The translations under genes were made by a program, and so were the position numbers. Source: Paraburkholderia lycopersici (lineage in GTDB: Bacteria > Pseudomonadota > Gammaproteobacteria > Burkholderiales > Burkholderiaceae). From it: a stretch of DNA of 64,000 nucleotides. The stretch covers positions 85,714-149,713 of the forward strand of contig NZ_FMYQ01000017.1 of assembly GCF_900096975.1 (NCBI RefSeq), written 5' to 3'. Below are positions 44,395-53,401 of this stretch, in pieces. The notes under the pieces are model-generated. The model saw nothing but the letters and a program-made list of their open reading frames with translations. It searched no databases and had not been told where the DNA came from. Within the stretch, counting starts at the first letter, position 1; each line of letters opens with the position of its first letter.

Positions 44395-44740
44395 GCCTGT
44401 CTCCGGTGACGTGCGCTTCGGGCAGCGCTATCTTTTGAGAAGCGAGGCGCGAACAAATCGTGCTGTGCGCGAACGGCGCGTATCCGGCGCCCGGTAATCT
44501 CCGGAATGGAAATTGGGTCAGTGGTACACGCTAAATTGATGATACGGATTTTCCGCTGTGACAACCCCCGTTACAGAGGAATAGTTCACCGGTTGAAATT
44601 CGCTATCTGGCTGTTGCGCTTTCCGGTGACGCGCGTCGAACGACGCCATGAAGAATGCATGCCGCCGTTTAAGGAAGAGACCGACTGGGTGAGCATCGGC
44701 GCCGTCCCCGCTCATTGGGCCGAACGTCGTCGCCTCGCTT
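44395..44740. other. Intergenic region upstream of MFS operon
   Basis: About 350 bases between the IclR stop and the MFS start, both on the minus strand. The central part (about 44500-44600) is AT-richer and must carry the promoter of the MFS operon. I could not pick a convincing -35/-10 pair. Short frames on both strands lack support. Confidence 0.5.
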
Positions 44741-45607
44741 TCAGGTCTCGAGCGCTGCCGATTCGATCTCCAGTGCATCGGCGATGCGGCGAAGCTTCAG
44801 CCGGAGCGCCTCGACATTGGATTCGGGAAACTGCTCTGGCTTGCCCGTGATGACGATTGCCGCAAACGCCTCGCCCACACGATTGCGCACGGGTAGCGAA
44901 TAGGCAAAAGAATGGGGCACGAGGTCGCCGAGATTGAGGCCCAGCCCATATTGCGCTGAGCGCTCCCTCATCCGCTGGAGCCCCGGGAGCCGGCCGGTGC
45001 CGTGCCGCATGATTTCCTGTTCGGTGTTGTCGGTCACGATGCGGTCGGCTTCGACCTTCGGCAATGTCTGCAGGATCGCGACGCCGCCCGCGGAAGTGAT
45101 CAGCGGCCTGCGGGTTCCCGGATGAATCATGGTCCCGGTGTGAGGCGCGCTGCCCTCGCGCACGGTGCAGACGAAGTCGTCTCCGCTCCTCAGCAGCAGC
45201 ATGGCAACGCAGGTCATTTCGTGGGCAAAGACGCGCAGAATCGTTTCGGCGCTTCGTTGAAACTGGGCGTGTTCAGGCAGCGCCAATCCGAGTTCGAACA
45301 GCATGGGCCCCGGCAGATAGTGGCGATCATCAAGACGCTGCCGGACCAGCCGTTCATCGACGAGGCGCGTCAGCACGCGATGGACGGTTGCGCGGTCCTC
45401 GTCACATGCGGTCGCCAGATCGCTGAGTCGCCACCCGATGCCCGGCCGGCTGGCGACCATGCGCAGCACCTTGATGCCGCGAGTAAGGCTGCGCGTGCCG
45501 GGCCGGGTGGGTGCGCCGGATACCTGTGGCCTGCTGCCGGACCGGTCGCGTGATTCGGCCGCTGCGCCGGCTTCGTCGGTGGCGTCGGGATTCGCGGCCA
45601 CTCGCAT
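44741..45607 (-). CDS. IclR-family transcriptional regulator
   Basis: A 288-residue regulator starting at ATG 45607 with GGAG seven bases before it. After a disordered 40-residue leader comes a winged helix-turn-helix (about 48-105, WRLSDLATACDEDRATVHRVLTRLVDERLVRQ), then the IclR effector domain (HPGTRRPLITSAGGVAILQTLP; GLGLNLGDLVPHSFAYSLPV). It shares these effector motifs with the IclR at 56674-57570, so the two may bind similar ligands. It most likely controls the MFS/amidohydrolase/aldolase operon downstream on the same strand. Confidence 0.92.
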   Translation of the reverse strand: MRVAANPDATDEAGAAAESRDRSGSRPQVSGAPTRPGTRSLTRGIKVLRMVASRPGIGWRLSDLATACDEDRATVHRVLTRLVDERLVRQRLDDRHYLPGPMLFELGLALPEHAQFQRSAETILRVFAHEMTCVAMLLLRSGDDFVCTVREGSAPHTGTMIHPGTRRPLITSAGGVAILQTLPKVEADRIVTDNTEQEIMRHGTGRLPGLQRMRERSAQYGLGLNLGDLVPHSFAYSLPVRNRVGEAFAAIVITGKPEQFPESNVEALRLKLRRIADALEIESAALET

Positions 45608-45986
45608 GATAGGACTCCATATGGGGTGGATTTGTTTTGCTCCGATGGCAAGGAGCCGTGAACTGATTTTATTTGTGCCTGCGCGTTTCCGATCCTGGCG
45701 TTTCCAGCAGATTTCCGCATCAAGTCGAGCCGGCGAACGCGCGCACGGCGCTGCCTTTTGCAAGCGCCACGGTTGCCGCCAGTTGGGGAGCGCGAACAAA
45801 AGCGCACTGCGGGAAACGCCTGCGAGCGTTCTGTGACGACATAAACGCGGAATTCAACGCCTCTTCTTTTTTGCATTGCAATACGGCGGCCCAGGGATTT
45901 CCAGAGGTTCGGATGCCTTGGGATTACCAGCGATTCGAGCCTATACTAATTTCCAGATAACAAAACCGTTTTCGCTATTTTGAAAA
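45608..45986. other. Divergent intergenic region between two IclR genes
   Basis: About 380 bases holding the start regions of the leftward IclR and the rightward IclR/B12-mutase operon. The part from about 45830 to 45985 is AT-rich and contains a plausible promoter (45918-45947) and an AAAAC-C-GTTTT inverted repeat (45962-45972). No gene is supported. Confidence 0.6.
45918..45947 (+). promoter_or_regulatory. Putative sigma-70 promoter of the IclR/B12-mutase operon
   Basis: TTGGGA (45918-45923) and TATACT (45942-45947) are separated by 18 bases and lie 40 bases upstream of the IclR start. The short palindrome AAAACCGTTTT (45962-45972) between this promoter and the start codon is a possible operator. 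Confidence 0.45.
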
Positions 45987-46718
45987 ATGAAGCCGACTGA
46001 CCGCGCATTAGGAATCTTCGAAGCGTTCGAGACCGCAGGCCGTCCCATGACTCTGAGTGAGCTTGCCGATGCGGCGGGACTGCCGGTGAGCACCAGTCAC
46101 GGCATCGTGCGTGTGCTGATGGAGCGCGGGTACCTGTATCTCACGAGCCGCCGCAAGGATCTCTATCCCACACGTCGTCTTTACGACATGGCGGAAAAGA
46201 TCATTGCGCGCGATCCTTATCTGGAGCGGTTCGAACCGTTTCTGGAAAGGCTGCGCGACGCAACGCAGGAAACCGTCATTGTCGGCAAGCGGCAGCACGA
46301 CCAGATCGTTTATTTGCGCGTGCTGGAAGGGCCGCAAACGATCCGCTACAGCTCCGCCGCCGGTGCATTGAAGCCGCTGCATTCGACGTCGATCGGCAAG
46401 GCCATGCTGAGCCGCGTGGCGCCCGAGGAACTGCGCAGACAGCTCGTGCAGGCGCCATTGCCTGCGGTAACGGATCACACGGTCACGTCGCACGAGGCGC
46501 TCTTCGCGGAAATCGCCCTGGCGCGCGAGCGAGGCTACTTCGTGACGCGCGGCGAAAGCGTCAGCGACGTCTACGCCGTCGCGGTCCCCGTGAACGTCAA
46601 CCGCGACGTGCTCGGCATTGCGGTGGCGGGGCCGCGTCACCGCATGGAAGGGGAAATCGAACGCGTTGCCGCGCGGCTGCTCGACGTTCGACGCGAAATC
46701 GAGCAAGGCAATCCATGA
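45987..46718 (+). CDS. IclR-family regulator of the mutase/TRAP operon
   Basis: A compact 243-residue IclR protein: winged helix-turn-helix (about 5-60, PMTLSELADAAGLPVSTSHGIVRVLMERGYL) and effector domain (PLHSTSIGKAMLS, FVTRGESVSDVYAVAVPV). It belongs to a different IclR branch from the regulators at 44741 and 56674. Its stop overlaps the start of the crotonase-fold gene by four bases (ATGA). The regulator is thus translated as the first cistron of the operon it probably controls, an autoregulatory layout. Confidence 0.93.
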   Translation: MKPTDRALGIFEAFETAGRPMTLSELADAAGLPVSTSHGIVRVLMERGYLYLTSRRKDLYPTRRLYDMAEKIIARDPYLERFEPFLERLRDATQETVIVGKRQHDQIVYLRVLEGPQTIRYSSAAGALKPLHSTSIGKAMLSRVAPEELRRQLVQAPLPAVTDHTVTSHEALFAEIALARERGYFVTRGESVSDVYAVAVPVNVNRDVLGIAVAGPRHRMEGEIERVAARLLDVRREIEQGNP

Positions 46719-47515
46719 GCAGCGCCGAACGTCTCGTTTTGACCGATGTGAACGACGGCGTCCTGTACGTCACGATCAATCGGGCCGAGAAGCGCAACGC
46801 GCTGAGTCGCGCGACGCTTGCGGCCTTGCGTGAGACGTTCGCCGGCGCGGCGCACGACGTAACGTTGCATGCTGTGGTGCTCACGGGAGCGGGCGAGCGC
46901 AGCTTCGCGGCGGGCGGCGACCTGCGCGAGTTCGACGCGCTGCGCAGCGAGGCGGACGCGCGCGCGCTGTTCGATCACGCGGCGGCCACGCTCGACGCCA
47001 TTCGCGCCATGCCCGTGCCGGTGATTGCCGCGCTTAATGGCACCGCGCTCGGCGGGGGCGCCGAGCTGGCGATGGCCTGCGACTACCGTCTGGCCGCGGC
47101 GCACGCGGCGATCGGGTTCGTTCAGGCGACGCTCGCCATCACGACGGGATTCAGCGGCGCGGCCGATCTCTTCGCACTGCTTGGGACTTCGCGCGCCATG
47201 CGCGTGATGGCCGCGGCGCAGGCTCTCGAGCCGCGCGAGGCCTGCGCGCTAGGGCTCATCGACGAGGTTTGCGACGAAGCGCAACCGCTCGGCGAACGCG
47301 TGGCGCGCTTCGTTGCGCCGTTCGTCGAACGGCCGCCCCACGTCGTGCGGGCGATCAAACAGCTCGCGAACGCGCATCGACGCGCCGCCGTGCAGGCCAT
47401 GCGCGACGCGGAGCGCGACGCGTTCGCCGCGACCTGGACGGCGCCCGAGCATTGGGCGCTCGCGCAAAAGTTTCTCGACCGGCGGCGTCCAGAGGCGCCT
47501 GGCGCGAGCGCGTAG
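46715..47515 (+). CDS. Enoyl-CoA hydratase/isomerase (crotonase-fold) protein
   Basis: A 266-residue crotonase-superfamily protein. The oxyanion-hole segments are SFAAGGDLREF (about 63-73) and NGTALGGGAELAMACDYRLA (108-127), with the first catalytic glutamate retained at Glu117. At the position of the second catalytic glutamate of true hydratases (the PEI segment) this protein has Gln137 in GFVQATLAITTGFSG. Simple enoyl-CoA hydration is therefore doubtful, and an isomerase, decarboxylase or hydrolase role is possible. E. coli pairs a B12 mutase with a crotonase-fold methylmalonyl-CoA decarboxylase, an attractive parallel, though the residues known for that enzyme are not obvious here. Confidence 0.88.
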   Translation: MSSAERLVLTDVNDGVLYVTINRAEKRNALSRATLAALRETFAGAAHDVTLHAVVLTGAGERSFAAGGDLREFDALRSEADARALFDHAAATLDAIRAMPVPVIAALNGTALGGGAELAMACDYRLAAAHAAIGFVQATLAITTGFSGAADLFALLGTSRAMRVMAAAQALEPREACALGLIDEVCDEAQPLGERVARFVAPFVERPPHVVRAIKQLANAHRRAAVQAMRDAERDAFAATWTAPEHWALAQKFLDRRRPEAPGASA

Positions 47516-47595
47516 CCGCGCGTGCGTGTCCGTATGCGCAGCCGAAACGGGGTGCGTCCGGCGACGCTCCGGCGATGATCTTTAGAGGGGATGGG

Positions 47596-49221
47596 ATGAA
47601 GGCAAGCACAGTAGAACTCGACGAAGCGGTGAGCGTGCCGTACGCGGACCGCACGCCTTCCGGGCTGCATGTTCCGGTCGTGGTCGGCCCGGAGCAGGTG
47701 GCGGAGCGCACGGGCATCGGCGAGCCGGGGCGTTTTCCGTTCACGCGCGGCATTTTTCCGGATGGCTATCGCGGGCGGCTCTGGACGATGCGCCAATACT
47801 CGGGATTCGGCACGGCAGAAGAATCCAACGAGCGCTATCGCTTTCTGCTGCAACAGGGGCAGACGGGCCTTTCCGTCGCGCTCGACTTGCCGACCCAATG
47901 CGGACTCGATCCCGACGACCCGATGGCGCGTTCGGAAATCGGCAAAGTCGGCGTGTCGCTCTCGAACCTTTCCGAAATGGAGTTGCTGTTCAAGGGCATC
48001 GATTTAAGCCGCATTTCGACGTCCTTTACGATCAACGGCACGGCGGCGATGATCTACGCGATGTACGTGGCCTGCGCCGACAAGCAGGGTGTGCGACGCG
48101 AAAAGCTTACCGGCACGATCCAGAACGACATCCTGAAGGAGTATGTCGCGCGCGGCACGTGGATCTTTCCGGTGCGCCCTTCCATGCGCCTCATCGCCGA
48201 CTCCATTCTGTACTCGAACGAAGTGTCGCCGCGTTTCAATCCTATTTCGATCGCGGGCGCGCACATGCGCGACGCGGGCTGCACGGCGGTCGAGGAGATG
48301 GCTTATACGCTCGCCAACGGCCTTGCCTATGTCGACGCCGTAGTCGCGCGCGGCGGTGACGTGGCGAAGTTCGCGCGGCGCCTGAGCTTCTTCTTCTACG
48401 TCCACATGGACTTGTTCGAGGAAGTCGCGAAATTTCGCGCGGGGCGGCGCGTCTGGGCGCGGCTCATCAAGGAGCGCTATGGCGTCGATGACGAAAAGGC
48501 GCAGATGTTCCGCTTCGGGGTGGTGTGCGGCGGCTCCTCGCTGACTTCGGCGCAGCCTTATAACAACATCGTGCGCGTCGCCATCGAAACCTGCGCGGCC
48601 GTGATGGGTGGGGCGCAGTCGGTGTTTACCTGCGCGTACGACGAGGCGTTCCAGATTCCCACCGAGTTCTCGGCCGAGATTGCGTTGCGCACGCAACAGA
48701 TCATCGGCTACGAAAGCGGCATCGCGCGCACGGTCGATCCGCTCGGCGGCTCGTACTTCGTAGAAGAACTGACCGACCGCACCGAGAGCCGCATACGCGA
48801 GCTGATGGCCGAGATCGACGACTATGGCGGCGCCGTCAAGGCGATCGAAGACGGTTGGCTGCAACTGCGCATTGCGAACAGCGCGTTGCAACGCAAGCGC
48901 GATACGGACGCCCACGCGCGGCTCGTGGTCGGCCAGAACTGCTTCAGGCGCGAGGACCAGGCTGAGCAGCCCGGCGAGCTGTTCCACCTCAATCCGCAGG
49001 CGAGCGCCACCGTTCTCGAGCGGTTCGAACGCTTGCGCGACACGCGCAACGAAGCCGAGGCGCGCAAGACGCTCGCGGCACTCGGCGAGGCGGCGGCGCG
49101 CGAGGAGGGCAACCTGATGCCGTATCTCGTCGATTGTTGTCATGCATATGCGACGGTTGGGGAAATGGTTGCGCAATTGAAGGCGCAGTGGGGCGAATTC
49201 GAGGAGCCGGTACATCTATGA
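47596..49221 (+). CDS. B12-dependent acyl-CoA mutase, large (substrate) subunit
   Basis: A 541-residue protein of the methylmalonyl-CoA mutase alpha family. It contains only the TIM-barrel substrate domain; the cobalamin domain is the next gene. The ATG at 47596 has GAGGGG five bases upstream (in-frame ATG 47575 is the alternative). Tyr68 (MRQYSGFGTAEESN) and Arg186 (YVARGTWIFP), which in methylmalonyl-CoA mutase hold the free carboxylate, are both present. This argues against the hydroxyisobutyryl type. The catalytic His is His223 (SIAGAHMRDAG), but the neighbouring Tyr of methylmalonyl-CoA mutase is Ala222. The predicted substrate is a carboxy-bearing acyl-CoA, possibly bulkier than methylmalonyl-CoA. 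Confidence 0.92.
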   Translation: MKASTVELDEAVSVPYADRTPSGLHVPVVVGPEQVAERTGIGEPGRFPFTRGIFPDGYRGRLWTMRQYSGFGTAEESNERYRFLLQQGQTGLSVALDLPTQCGLDPDDPMARSEIGKVGVSLSNLSEMELLFKGIDLSRISTSFTINGTAAMIYAMYVACADKQGVRREKLTGTIQNDILKEYVARGTWIFPVRPSMRLIADSILYSNEVSPRFNPISIAGAHMRDAGCTAVEEMAYTLANGLAYVDAVVARGGDVAKFARRLSFFFYVHMDLFEEVAKFRAGRRVWARLIKERYGVDDEKAQMFRFGVVCGGSSLTSAQPYNNIVRVAIETCAAVMGGAQSVFTCAYDEAFQIPTEFSAEIALRTQQIIGYESGIARTVDPLGGSYFVEELTDRTESRIRELMAEIDDYGGAVKAIEDGWLQLRIANSALQRKRDTDAHARLVVGQNCFRREDQAEQPGELFHLNPQASATVLERFERLRDTRNEAEARKTLAALGEAAAREEGNLMPYLVDCCHAYATVGEMVAQLKAQWGEFEEPVHL

Positions 49222-49658
49222 ACGGACTGGATCAGGAAGCGCCGGTTGCGGGTGCAAGCGCCGCTCCGCTCAAGGGTAAACGCATACTTGTCGCGAAACC
49301 GGGCCTCGACGGCCACGATATCGGCGCGAAGGTGATCGCGCTGGCGTTTCGCGACGCGGGCGCGAGCGTGATCTACACGGGGTTGCGCAAGAGTCCTGAA
49401 TATATCGTGCGCGTGGCCGTGGACGAGGACGTCGACGCGGTCGGCCTCTCCATTCTCTCGGGTAGCCATAACGAGCTCGTCGCGCGCACCGTGGCGCTGC
49501 TCGCGCAAAGCGGCGCGGGCGATATTCCCGTGTTCGTGGGCGGCACCATTCCGGCCGACGATCGCGCGGCGTTTCTGCGCTCAGGCATAAGCGGCGTGTT
49601 CACGAGCGACATGCCGCTCGACGACGTGATCGACGCCGTGGCGAAGGTGCTGCGATGA
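49218..49658 (+). CDS. B12-dependent acyl-CoA mutase, small cobalamin-binding subunit
   Basis: A 146-residue Rossmann-like cobalamin-binding protein. The DxHxxG motif is at 31-36 (GLDGHDIGAKV), with His33 as the axial cobalt ligand in base-off/His-on binding. GLSILSGSHNEL and FVGGTIPADD are the other cobalamin contacts. Its start overlaps the large-subunit stop by four bases and its stop overlaps the CoA-transferase start by four bases. The split two-subunit form is as in archaeal methylmalonyl-CoA and bacterial hydroxyisobutyryl-CoA mutases. Confidence 0.94.
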   Translation: MNGLDQEAPVAGASAAPLKGKRILVAKPGLDGHDIGAKVIALAFRDAGASVIYTGLRKSPEYIVRVAVDEDVDAVGLSILSGSHNELVARTVALLAQSGAGDIPVFVGGTIPADDRAAFLRSGISGVFTSDMPLDDVIDAVAKVLR

Positions 49659-50806
49659 ACGCGCCAGCGAACGCCGTGCGCGCGGGCCCGCTTGCCGGCA
49701 TCCGCGTGATCGAGGTCGGTCATATGCTGATGGGCCCGTACTGCGGCATGCTGCTCGCCGATCTGGGCGCCCACGTCATCAAGATCGAGCCGCCCGAAGG
49801 CGACATCGGCCGCGCGATCAGCCCGTATTCGATCGGCCCGCACAACGCGTATTTCGCGAGCCTGAACCGCAGCAAGGAAAGCGTCGTGCTCGACCTGGCG
49901 AGCGAGGCGGGGCGGCATTCGCTCGAAGCGCTCGCCCGCGATGCGCATGCGCTCGTGACCAACCTGCGGCCTCTCGCGATACGCCGGCTCGGCCTGACCT
50001 ACGAGCATCTGCGCCGGTTCAACGAGCGCATCGTGTGCGTCGCGCTCACCGGCTTCGGTCTCGACAGCCCGCATGCGGACCTCCCCGCCTACGATTACGT
50101 GATCCAGGCGCTGACCGGCATCATGAACCTTACCGGCGATCCGGGCGGGCCGCCCACGAAGGCGGGCTATTCGGCCGTCGACAATTCGACCGGCATCATG
50201 GGTGCGGTCGGTCTGCTCGCGAAGATCGTCGAAGGACGCGGCGGCCAGGTGGACATCGCGATGTTCGACGTGATGGTCTCGCAACTGAACTATCTTGCCG
50301 GCGCGGTGCTGAACGGCGGCGAGGAGCCCGCGCGGCACGCGCTGTCGTCGCATCCGTACATCGTGCCGGCGCAACTCTTCAGGACGCGCGACGACTGGCT
50401 CATGATCTTCATTACGCACGACAACTTCTGGCGCATCTTCGCGCAGCGTGTGGGGCGCCCCGAATGGATCACGCAGCCGGGTTTCGCCACCATGGCCGAA
50501 CGGCGCGCGAATCGCACGGAGGTGGTTGCCGCGTTGTCGGCGCTGTTCGAGCGCGAGACCACGCAGCATTGGCTCGATCGCCTCGCCTCGTCGGGCGTGG
50601 TCGTTTCCCGGCTCGCGACGATTGCCGATGCGCTCGCGAGCGGCCAGATCGAGGCGCGCGAGATGGTGGTCGAGATCGAGTCGGAGGCGGGGCCGTTGAA
50701 GGTCGTCGGCAATCCGGTACGCATCGACGGCGTGCGCACGCACTATGGCTTGCCGCCGCTGCTCGGCGAGCATACGGCGGCGTGGGCGGCCGAACTGCCG
50801 ACATGA
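49655..50806 (+). CDS. CaiB/BaiF class III CoA-transferase
   Basis: A 383-residue family III CoA-transferase. The catalytic aspartate is Asp147 (PAYDYVIQALTGIMNLTG), which forms the acyl anhydride intermediate. The N terminus LAGIRVIEVGHMLMGPYCGMLLADLGAHVIKIEPPEGD is the family hallmark. In this operon it most likely activates the imported acid using succinyl-CoA or a recycled acyl-CoA, delivering the substrate of the mutase. Four-base overlaps with both neighbours show strict coupling. Confidence 0.93.
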   Translation: MNAPANAVRAGPLAGIRVIEVGHMLMGPYCGMLLADLGAHVIKIEPPEGDIGRAISPYSIGPHNAYFASLNRSKESVVLDLASEAGRHSLEALARDAHALVTNLRPLAIRRLGLTYEHLRRFNERIVCVALTGFGLDSPHADLPAYDYVIQALTGIMNLTGDPGGPPTKAGYSAVDNSTGIMGAVGLLAKIVEGRGGQVDIAMFDVMVSQLNYLAGAVLNGGEEPARHALSSHPYIVPAQLFRTRDDWLMIFITHDNFWRIFAQRVGRPEWITQPGFATMAERRANRTEVVAALSALFERETTQHWLDRLASSGVVVSRLATIADALASGQIEAREMVVEIESEAGPLKVVGNPVRIDGVRTHYGLPPLLGEHTAAWAAELPT

Positions 50807-51756
50807 GCGCCGCAGCGACGCAGCCGCAAGGCGGGCCCGAAGCGGCGCGATTGCGTTACGACGAAGGCGGTCTCGCCGGACGGCGCCAGCTTGCGCGCGA
50901 TCTCTCGCGCTTGGCCGATGCTTCGGTTACCGAAGCATTGCGGTTGTTGCGCGACGAGGGCGCAGCAGCGAGCCGCCGCATCGGGTTCACCGGGCCGCCG
51001 GGCGCGGGCAAAAGCACGCTGATCGGCAGACTCGCGAAGTTGCGCGCCGCGCGTGGCGCGACGCTTGCGATCGTGGCCATCGACCCGAGCAGCCCGAAGT
51101 CATCGGGCGCGCTGCTGGGCGACCGCGTACGCATGGACGCGCTGCTCGCCGGAACCGACATATACATCCGTTCGCTGCCGAGCGGCCGGTCCGCGGACGG
51201 CCTGAGCGACAACCTGGCCGATGTGCTCGCCGCTATCGAGGCCGAAGGCTTCGCCGAGATCCTGATCGAGACGGTGGGCGTGGGCCAGGTCGAAGCCGGC
51301 GCGCGGGCGCTCGTCGACACGCTCGTGCTCGCGATGGGCCCGCAATCGGGCGACCAGATCCAGGCCATGAAGGCCGGCGTGCTCGAAACAGCGGACATCG
51401 TCGTGATAAACAAGGCCGATTTGCCGGGCGCCGAACGCATGGCGCAGGACATTCGCAACGTGCTCGAGCGTCGGAGCGGCGAAGGGCGGCGCGTGCCGCC
51501 GGTGCTGCTCACGCAGGCGAGCGACGCCGCTTCGATCGAGGCGCTGTCGCGCGCGATCGACGAACACGAGGCGTGGAGCGCGGTCCATGTCGACGCAGCG
51601 CAGGCGGCCGAAGCGCGCAGGCTCTGGCATGTGCGCAGTCTGCTTGGCCGCCGGGTGGCGGAGTTGATCGACGCGCTGCCGGCCAACGTTCGCGAGGCGA
51701 GCGTCGCGCAGATTTACCGCTATGTCGCGAATCTGATGCGCGAGAAGGACGCCTGA
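50803..51756 (+). CDS. meaB: MeaB/ArgK-type G3E GTPase, mutase chaperone
   Basis: A 317-residue P-loop GTPase. Walker A GPPGAGKS is at 64-71, AIDPSSPKSSGALLGDRVRM is the switch/base region typical of the family, ETVGVGQVE is Walker B/switch II, and NKADLPGAE is the guanine-specificity motif. MeaB proteins gate cobalamin loading and protect the paired acyl-CoA mutase from inactivation. Its location directly behind the mutase and CoA-transferase genes (four-base overlap with the latter) makes this mutase its probable client. Confidence 0.95.
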   Translation: MSAAATQPQGGPEAARLRYDEGGLAGRRQLARDLSRLADASVTEALRLLRDEGAAASRRIGFTGPPGAGKSTLIGRLAKLRAARGATLAIVAIDPSSPKSSGALLGDRVRMDALLAGTDIYIRSLPSGRSADGLSDNLADVLAAIEAEGFAEILIETVGVGQVEAGARALVDTLVLAMGPQSGDQIQAMKAGVLETADIVVINKADLPGAERMAQDIRNVLERRSGEGRRVPPVLLTQASDAASIEALSRAIDEHEAWSAVHVDAAQAAEARRLWHVRSLLGRRVAELIDALPANVREASVAQIYRYVANLMREKDA

Positions 51757-51825
51757 TCCGGCCGTGCGAGCGTGTGACCCGAAGAACAACCGAAGAACAA
51801 CACAATGAGACTGCAGGAGATCTGG

Positions 51826-52842
51826 ATGAGACGGTTTCGCAACCTGATGTTCGCCGTGTCCGCCGCGCTGTGGCTGTTTGCCATCCCGCTTTCCGCGCGC
51901 GCGGACGACACGATCACCTTGAAGTTGGCCCACCAGTGGCCCGACGACCCGAACGACTACGTGGTGGCGACCGGCAAGAAGTTCGCCCAGGAAGTGATGC
52001 AGCGCTCGGGCGGCAAGATCCATATCGACATCTTCCCGGCCGAGTCTCTGGTCAAGGCGCTCAACATGCACACGGCCCTGCGCAACGGCAGCGTCGATCT
52101 CGCGATCTATCCGTATATCTACGCCGCGGGGGCCATTCCGCAGTTGAACCTCATCCTGCTTCCGGGCCTCTGGAAAACGCCGGAGGACGTGTACCGGTTC
52201 CGCACTTCGGCGCCGTGGAAGGAGCTCGAGGCGAAGATCGAGGCATACGGCTTCAAGACGCTCTGCTGGATCCAGATTTCGGGCGGCATGGCTTCGCGCT
52301 CGAAGCCCATCAACGTGCCCGCCGATCTCAAGCAGCAGAAGGTGCGCGGCGCGGGCAAGATGATGGAGGCCGCCTTGCAGAGCGCGGGGGCGAGTACCGT
52401 TTCGATGGCGTCTTCCGAAACCTATAGCGCGATGCAACTGGGCTTGCTCGACGGCCTGTGGACCTCGTCCGGCACGTTCGGGTCGTACCGCCTTTATGAA
52501 GTGGCGAAGTACTACAACTCGCCGGAGCAATACAGCATCTACTACACGATCGAGCCTGTCGCGATCAGCATGAAAACATGGAACCGCCTGACGCCGGCGC
52601 AGCAGAAGATCATGACCGACGTGGGCCAGAGCCTCGAACAAGCCGCATTCGAGGGCGCGAAAGCGGACGACCGGCGCGTGACGCAACTGTTCGCGAGCCA
52701 CGGCGTGCAGATTCACCAGATGACGCTCGACGAGTGGAACCAGTGGCAGAAGCTGTTCCAGCAGGTCAGCTTCCCGAAGTTCCGCAACGAAGTGCCGGAC
52801 GGCGCGCGTCTGCTCGATCAAAGCGTGGCGCTCTACAAGTAG
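51826..52842 (+). CDS. TRAP transporter substrate-binding protein (DctP type), system 1
   Basis: A 338-residue periplasmic protein. The ATG at 51826 was preferred over 51805 because AGGAGA ends five bases before it. Residues 1-26 are a signal peptide (SARA|DD). The mature DctP pattern includes LKLAHQWPDDPNDYVVATGKKFAQEVMQRSGGKIHIDIFPAESLV and a family-conserved arginine in QQKVRGAGKMMEAAL that grips a substrate carboxylate. It should bind the organic acid degraded by the mutase operon just upstream (69-base gap). Confidence 0.93.
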   Translation: MRRFRNLMFAVSAALWLFAIPLSARADDTITLKLAHQWPDDPNDYVVATGKKFAQEVMQRSGGKIHIDIFPAESLVKALNMHTALRNGSVDLAIYPYIYAAGAIPQLNLILLPGLWKTPEDVYRFRTSAPWKELEAKIEAYGFKTLCWIQISGGMASRSKPINVPADLKQQKVRGAGKMMEAALQSAGASTVSMASSETYSAMQLGLLDGLWTSSGTFGSYRLYEVAKYYNSPEQYSIYYTIEPVAISMKTWNRLTPAQQKIMTDVGQSLEQAAFEGAKADDRRVTQLFASHGVQIHQMTLDEWNQWQKLFQQVSFPKFRNEVPDGARLLDQSVALYK

Positions 52843-52852
52843 GAGCGAGGGC

Positions 52853-53401
52853 ATGCGACATCCATTCGATCGTTACACGCGGCTGCTCGATCTGTTCTAC
52901 AAGGGCGTCGAACTTTCGGTGGGCATGACCGTCATCGCCACGGTGGGGGTGATCTCGTATGGCGTGCTCGCGCGCGAGGTTCTGCATCTGTCCGACGTGT
53001 GGGTGACCGAAGTCACGACATACCTCATGGCGTACATGACGTTCGTCGGCACCTCGGCGCTGGCCTGGCAGTCGCGGCATCTCCAGGTGGACGTGCTCGG
53101 GCACTGCGTGGGCGCGCGGGCGCGGCGCGTGCTGGCGTTCGCGTCGGCGCTGGTCGTGGCGGCGGTGGCGCTCGTGGTCGCGGTGCTCGCGGTCGAATTC
53201 TGGTGGGACGCATGGACGAGCGGTGAACGCTCCTGGGGGATGTTCTCGCTGCCTCTGTGGATTCCGTATCTATGCCTCGTGGCCGGCTCGGTCATGCTCG
53301 TGCTCGCCCAACTGAGCCGGCTCCTCGCGATCGCGGTGACGGGCGCGAGAAGCCTGCGGCACGACACGCTCGACGAACTCGCGCTCGGGAGGGAGAAGTG
53401 A
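52853..53401 (+). CDS. TRAP transporter small permease (DctQ type), system 1
   Basis: A 182-residue inner-membrane protein with four hydrophobic helices. SDVWVTEVTTYLMAYMTFVGTSALAWQSRHLQVD is the DctQ signature region between helices 2 and 3. It stabilises the large permease encoded next, whose GTG start overlaps its stop by four bases. Confidence 0.92.
   Translation: MRHPFDRYTRLLDLFYKGVELSVGMTVIATVGVISYGVLAREVLHLSDVWVTEVTTYLMAYMTFVGTSALAWQSRHLQVDVLGHCVGARARRVLAFASALVVAAVALVVAVLAVEFWWDAWTSGERSWGMFSLPLWIPYLCLVAGSVMLVLAQLSRLLAIAVTGARSLRHDTLDELALGREK

Noticed and set aside
44518..44778. An 86-codon minus-strand frame between the IclR and MFS genes
   Set aside because: It overlaps the IclR 3' end, has no ribosome binding site and resembles nothing known; it more likely covers the MFS promoter region.
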